From Flavobacteriales bacterium (GTDB taxonomy: Bacteria > Bacteroidota > Bacteroidia > Flavobacteriales > BACL11): a DNA stretch of 6,495 bases. Position 1 is the first letter of the stretch; each line of letters begins with the position of its first letter. The translations under genes were made by a program, and so were the position numbers. The stretch spans positions 1 to 6,495 of the forward strand of contig JABGXK010000294.1 of the NCBI GenBank assembly GCA_018675825.1, given 5' to 3'. This document shows positions 5,615 through 6,495 of this stretch, piece by piece. The notes below the pieces were generated by a model. That model had not been told where the DNA came from, made no database searches, and saw only the letters and a program-made list of their open reading frames with translations.

Positions 5615-6495
5615 TTAGTAGTATGTCAATCTGCGGACTTTTGAAATTTGTTTAGCTAGTCTTATAACTTGTTTTGTATATCCAAATTCATTATCATACC
5701 ATATATAAAGTACTATGTTTTGTCCATCTTCAGTGACGATTGTTGCTTGACTATCAAATACTGAGCAACAAGGATTACCAACTATATCTGTTGATACTAA
5801 GTCTGGATCAATTTGGTAATTTATTTGATTGATCAGATTTCCACCTATAGCTTCTTCTCTTATTAAATTATTAACTTCATCAATATTAGTTTTGTTTTTA
5901 ATATTTAATCTCATTATAGCTAATGATACATTTGCAGTTGGTACTCTAACAGCATTGGCAGTCAATTTCCCCTCTAGAGAAGGAATGACTTTTGTTACTG
6001 CTTTTCCTGCACCCGTTGTAGTTATAACCATATTAATTGCAGCTGATCTTCCTCTTCTGGGTTTTTTATGCATATTGTCAAGCAGATTTTGGTCATTTGT
6101 ATAAGAATGAACAGTTTCTAGGTGACCATTTATTATTTCATATTTATCTTCAATAATTTGTAAAATAGGAGCGATACAATTTGTAGTACATGAAGCAGCT
6201 GAGAAGATATTAATATTTTCTATATCAAGATCTTTATTATTAATCCCATAAACTATATTTGGGATTTCTGTTCCAGGTGCTGTAAGTAATACTTTATTTA
6301 TCCCTTTAGATTTCAAGTGACATGATAATGCTTTTCTTGAAGTAAATGCACCTGTATTATCTATTAGTAAGGCATCTTTTATTCCATAATTTTCATAATT
6401 AATTTCATCTGGTTTAGAACCTTCTATGAGATGAATTATCTGTCCATTAATAATAATTCTTTTGTTTTCTATATCTATATCTACAACTCCATTAA
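5615..6495 (-). CDS. gap: Glyceraldehyde-3-phosphate dehydrogenase, long Bacteroidota form, 5' end outside window
   Basis: The minus-strand frame is open from the right edge (first full codon at 6493) to a TAA at 5615-5617, giving 292 visible residues. An apparent TTG start at 6316 is internal, because family sequence continues upstream (NGQIIHLIEG, then LLIDNTGAFTSRKAL). The enzyme oxidises glyceraldehyde 3-phosphate to 1,3-bisphosphoglycerate with NAD(P) in the cytoplasm. The catalytic Cys is in SAASCTTN (codon 6188-6190) and the catalytic His in TVHSYTNDQ (codon 6107-6109). Other landmarks are RRGRSAAINM, TGAGKAV, LEGKLTANAVRVPT and WYDNEFGY. The C-terminus AKQISKVRRLTYY and the spacing match the roughly 480-residue GAPDH of Bacteroidota, which has a long N-terminal extension, rather than the standard 330-residue enzyme. 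If so, about 190 residues, including most of the Rossmann NAD-binding part, lie outside. A paired Cys motif, GNPCCSVFDS, is present. First visible gene of a tight unit with the next two genes. Confidence 0.95.
   Translation of the reverse strand, partial: NGVVDIDIENKRIIINGQIIHLIEGSKPDEINYENYGIKDALLIDNTGAFTSRKALSCHLKSKGINKVLLTAPGTEIPNIVYGINNKDLDIENINIFSAASCTTNCIAPILQIIEDKYEIINGHLETVHSYTNDQNLLDNMHKKPRRGRSAAINMVITTTGAGKAVTKVIPSLEGKLTANAVRVPTANVSLAIMRLNIKNKTNIDEVNNLIREEAIGGNLINQINYQIDPDLVSTDIVGNPCCSVFDSQATIVTEDGQNIVLYIWYDNEFGYTKQVIRLAKQISKVRRLTYY

Noticed and set aside
5829..6104. 91-residue plus-strand open frame that looks membrane-like
   Set aside because: It is antisense to the conserved GAPDH catalytic domain, whose protein sequence fully explains this DNA.
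6314..6316. TTG as the GAPDH start, giving a 233-residue enzyme
   Set aside because: In-frame upstream codons to the right edge encode conserved GAPDH sequence (LLIDNTGAFTSRKAL), so the gene begins outside the window.
1..6495. A defence system, mobile element, CRISPR array or structured RNA
   Set aside because: All but the short intergenic gaps is covered by conserved or well-formed genes; no transposase, nuclease, direct-repeat array or long GC-rich fold was seen.

Overview
The window looks like a chromosomal segment from an AT-rich member of the Bacteroidota, probably a marine Flavobacteriia-type organism (an inference, not a placement by tree). The evidence is: a Bacteroidota-style DnaK; a long-form type GAPDH ending in the characteristic KVRRLTYY tail; a secreted SGNH hydrolase of a Bacteroidota family; a lipoprotein of Bacteroidota type; TAnnTTTG promoter boxes; and no Shine-Dalgarno sequence before any start. 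Coding density is very high and every intergenic gap is shorter than 150 bases. I see no rRNA, tRNA, insertion sequence, CRISPR array, or phage or defence gene.

Layout. (1) 1-1222, minus strand: the first 407 codons of a secreted protein with a jelly-roll-like N-terminal half and a long Lys/Asn/Glu-rich coiled coil, running off the left edge. (2) 1223-1287: a 65-base divergent promoter region with a TAnnTTTG box for each direction, both very close to their start codons. (3) 1288-2271, plus strand: a 327-residue lipoprotein of unknown function. (4) 2272-2411: a short perfect palindrome at the lipoprotein stop, then a candidate dnaK promoter. (5) 2412-4319, plus strand: complete dnaK. (6) 4339-4374: a strong bidirectional terminator between convergent genes. 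(7) 4371-6495, minus strand: a tight three-gene unit transcribed in the order GAPDH (5' end outside the window), six-helix membrane protein, SGNH hydrolase. The gaps are 6 bases and then a one-base TAATG stop/start overlap.

How the genes fit together. DnaK is a housekeeping chaperone and GAPDH a central-carbon enzyme; nothing links them beyond convergent neighbourhood. The GAPDH-membrane-SGNH unit is probably co-transcribed and the last two genes translationally coupled, but a shared function is not evident from sequence. The two divergent envelope proteins share an intergenic region and might be co-regulated. The window is mostly ordinary core genome. The least explained parts are the coiled-coil secreted protein, the lipoprotein and the six-helix membrane protein.
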